Assembly (NCBI GenBank): GCA_028708105.1
Contig: JAQVZR010000144.1
Location: forward strand, 1 to 5,631
Origin: Desulfoplanes sp.
GTDB lineage: Bacteria > Desulfobacterota > Desulfovibrionia > Desulfovibrionales > Desulfomicrobiaceae
Length of the DNA stretch: 5,631 bases
Direction: 5' to 3'
The notes beneath the pieces are model-generated. The model saw only the letters and a program-made list of their open reading frames with translations, searched no databases and was not told the origin of the DNA. Positions 5,378 to 5,631 of the stretch are shown piece after piece. The position numbers were made by a program, and so were the translations under genes. The stretch's first letter is position 1. Each line of letters opens with the position of its first letter.

Positions 5378-5631
5378 TTATGCGTTGAAATGGCGGAAAA
5401 AATATTTTTTGACAGTTGCTGGTCCCAGACAAGGATAGTCTGGGATTTGGGCCAGGACAGGGACCTGGCCAAAGTGCTCAATGGCCGCAGCGTGTTCGTT
5501 ATTTATTCCCCGGTTCAAGACGACACCAGCCATCGGAATATGCCGGGACCGCAGAGCTTCCAGGGAAAGTAGTACCTGGTTGATGGTTCCCAGCCGATTG
5601 GATGCCACCAGAACCACGGGAAGAGCCAGAC
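5378..5631 (-). CDS. bioD: Dethiobiotin synthetase, C-terminal part (5' end outside window)
   Basis: The last 83 residues of BioD are present, ending at TAA (5380-5378). The protein is an ATP-dependent carboxylase of the P-loop family that closes the ureido ring of 7,8-diaminopelargonic acid using CO2. The P-loop and catalytic lysines are beyond the right edge. Family-typical sequence here is LPVVLVASNRLGTINQVLLSLEALRSRHIPMAGVVLN, with the NRLGTINQ segment and the following GVVLNRG strand. A nearby VPVLAQIPDYP precedes the C-terminus, as in other BioD proteins. A GTG at 5617 is internal and is not the start, since the conserved region runs upstream of it. It is followed by bioB after 12 bases, so the two are co-transcribed. 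Identification is confident from the C-terminal motif plus the adjacent bioB. Confidence 0.9.
   Translation of the reverse strand, partial: LALPVVLVASNRLGTINQVLLSLEALRSRHIPMAGVVLNRGINNEHAAAIEHFGQVPVLAQIPDYPCLGPATVKKYFFRHFNA
5423..5445. other. Perfect 8-bp inverted repeat inside the 3' end of bioD
   Basis: TCCCAGAC (5423-5430) and GTCTGGGA (5438-5445) are perfectly complementary with a 7-base loop. On the bioD-bioB transcript the hairpin lies about 60 bases before the bioB start. Twelve bases after it comes the palindrome AAAAAATATTTTTT (5397-5410). The gap to the T-run is too long for a normal intrinsic terminator. It could influence mRNA stability or bioB expression, or be chance within coding sequence. 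Confidence 0.35.

Overview
The window looks like a chromosomal segment of an anaerobic or sulfate-reducing type Gram-negative bacterium. GC content is moderate, Shine-Dalgarno sites of the AAGGAG type are clear, and biotin synthase has a cysteine pattern like that of obligate anaerobes. Desulfobacterota, perhaps Desulfovibrionales, is my best guess from the gene content; no marker gene proves it.

Layout. (1) Positions 1-1030, minus strand: an open-ended membrane protein. It joins an N-terminal CDP-archaeol-synthase-like (CarS/DUF46) integral membrane domain to a C-terminal calcineurin-type metallophosphoesterase. It has no stop inside the window and runs off the left edge. (2) Positions 1031-1232: a divergent promoter region with a credible minus-strand sigma-70 promoter, an imperfect inverted repeat over it, and a possible 5' UTR hairpin on the plus side. 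(3) Positions 1233-1658, plus: a small acidic soluble protein that I cannot name, followed by a textbook intrinsic terminator at 1680-1718. (4) Positions 1743-4287, plus: a tightly packed early-biotin operon of bioF, a small alpha/beta hydrolase probably acting as the pimeloyl-ACP methyl ester esterase, and bioC. The genes are joined by two ATGA stop/start overlaps. (5) Positions 4287-4393: a convergent intergenic gap made largely of two degenerate heptamer repeats, one of which supplies the last codons and stop of bioB. (6) Positions 4379-5631, minus: bioB and the C-terminal part of bioD, the late biotin steps.

Together the biotin genes cover most of the pathway. BioC methylates malonyl-ACP so that fatty acid synthesis can extend it. 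The hydrolase would remove the methyl group from pimeloyl-ACP methyl ester. BioF makes KAPA (8-amino-7-oxononanoate), BioD closes the ureido ring, and BioB inserts sulfur. The only missing core step is bioA, which could lie beyond the right edge, upstream of bioD. The two half-operons are tail to tail, with no convincing terminator between them.

The most notable points are the lipid-synthase/phosphoesterase fusion, the variant cofactor-cluster residues of BioB, the short unclassified esterase, and the repeat-derived 3' end of bioB.
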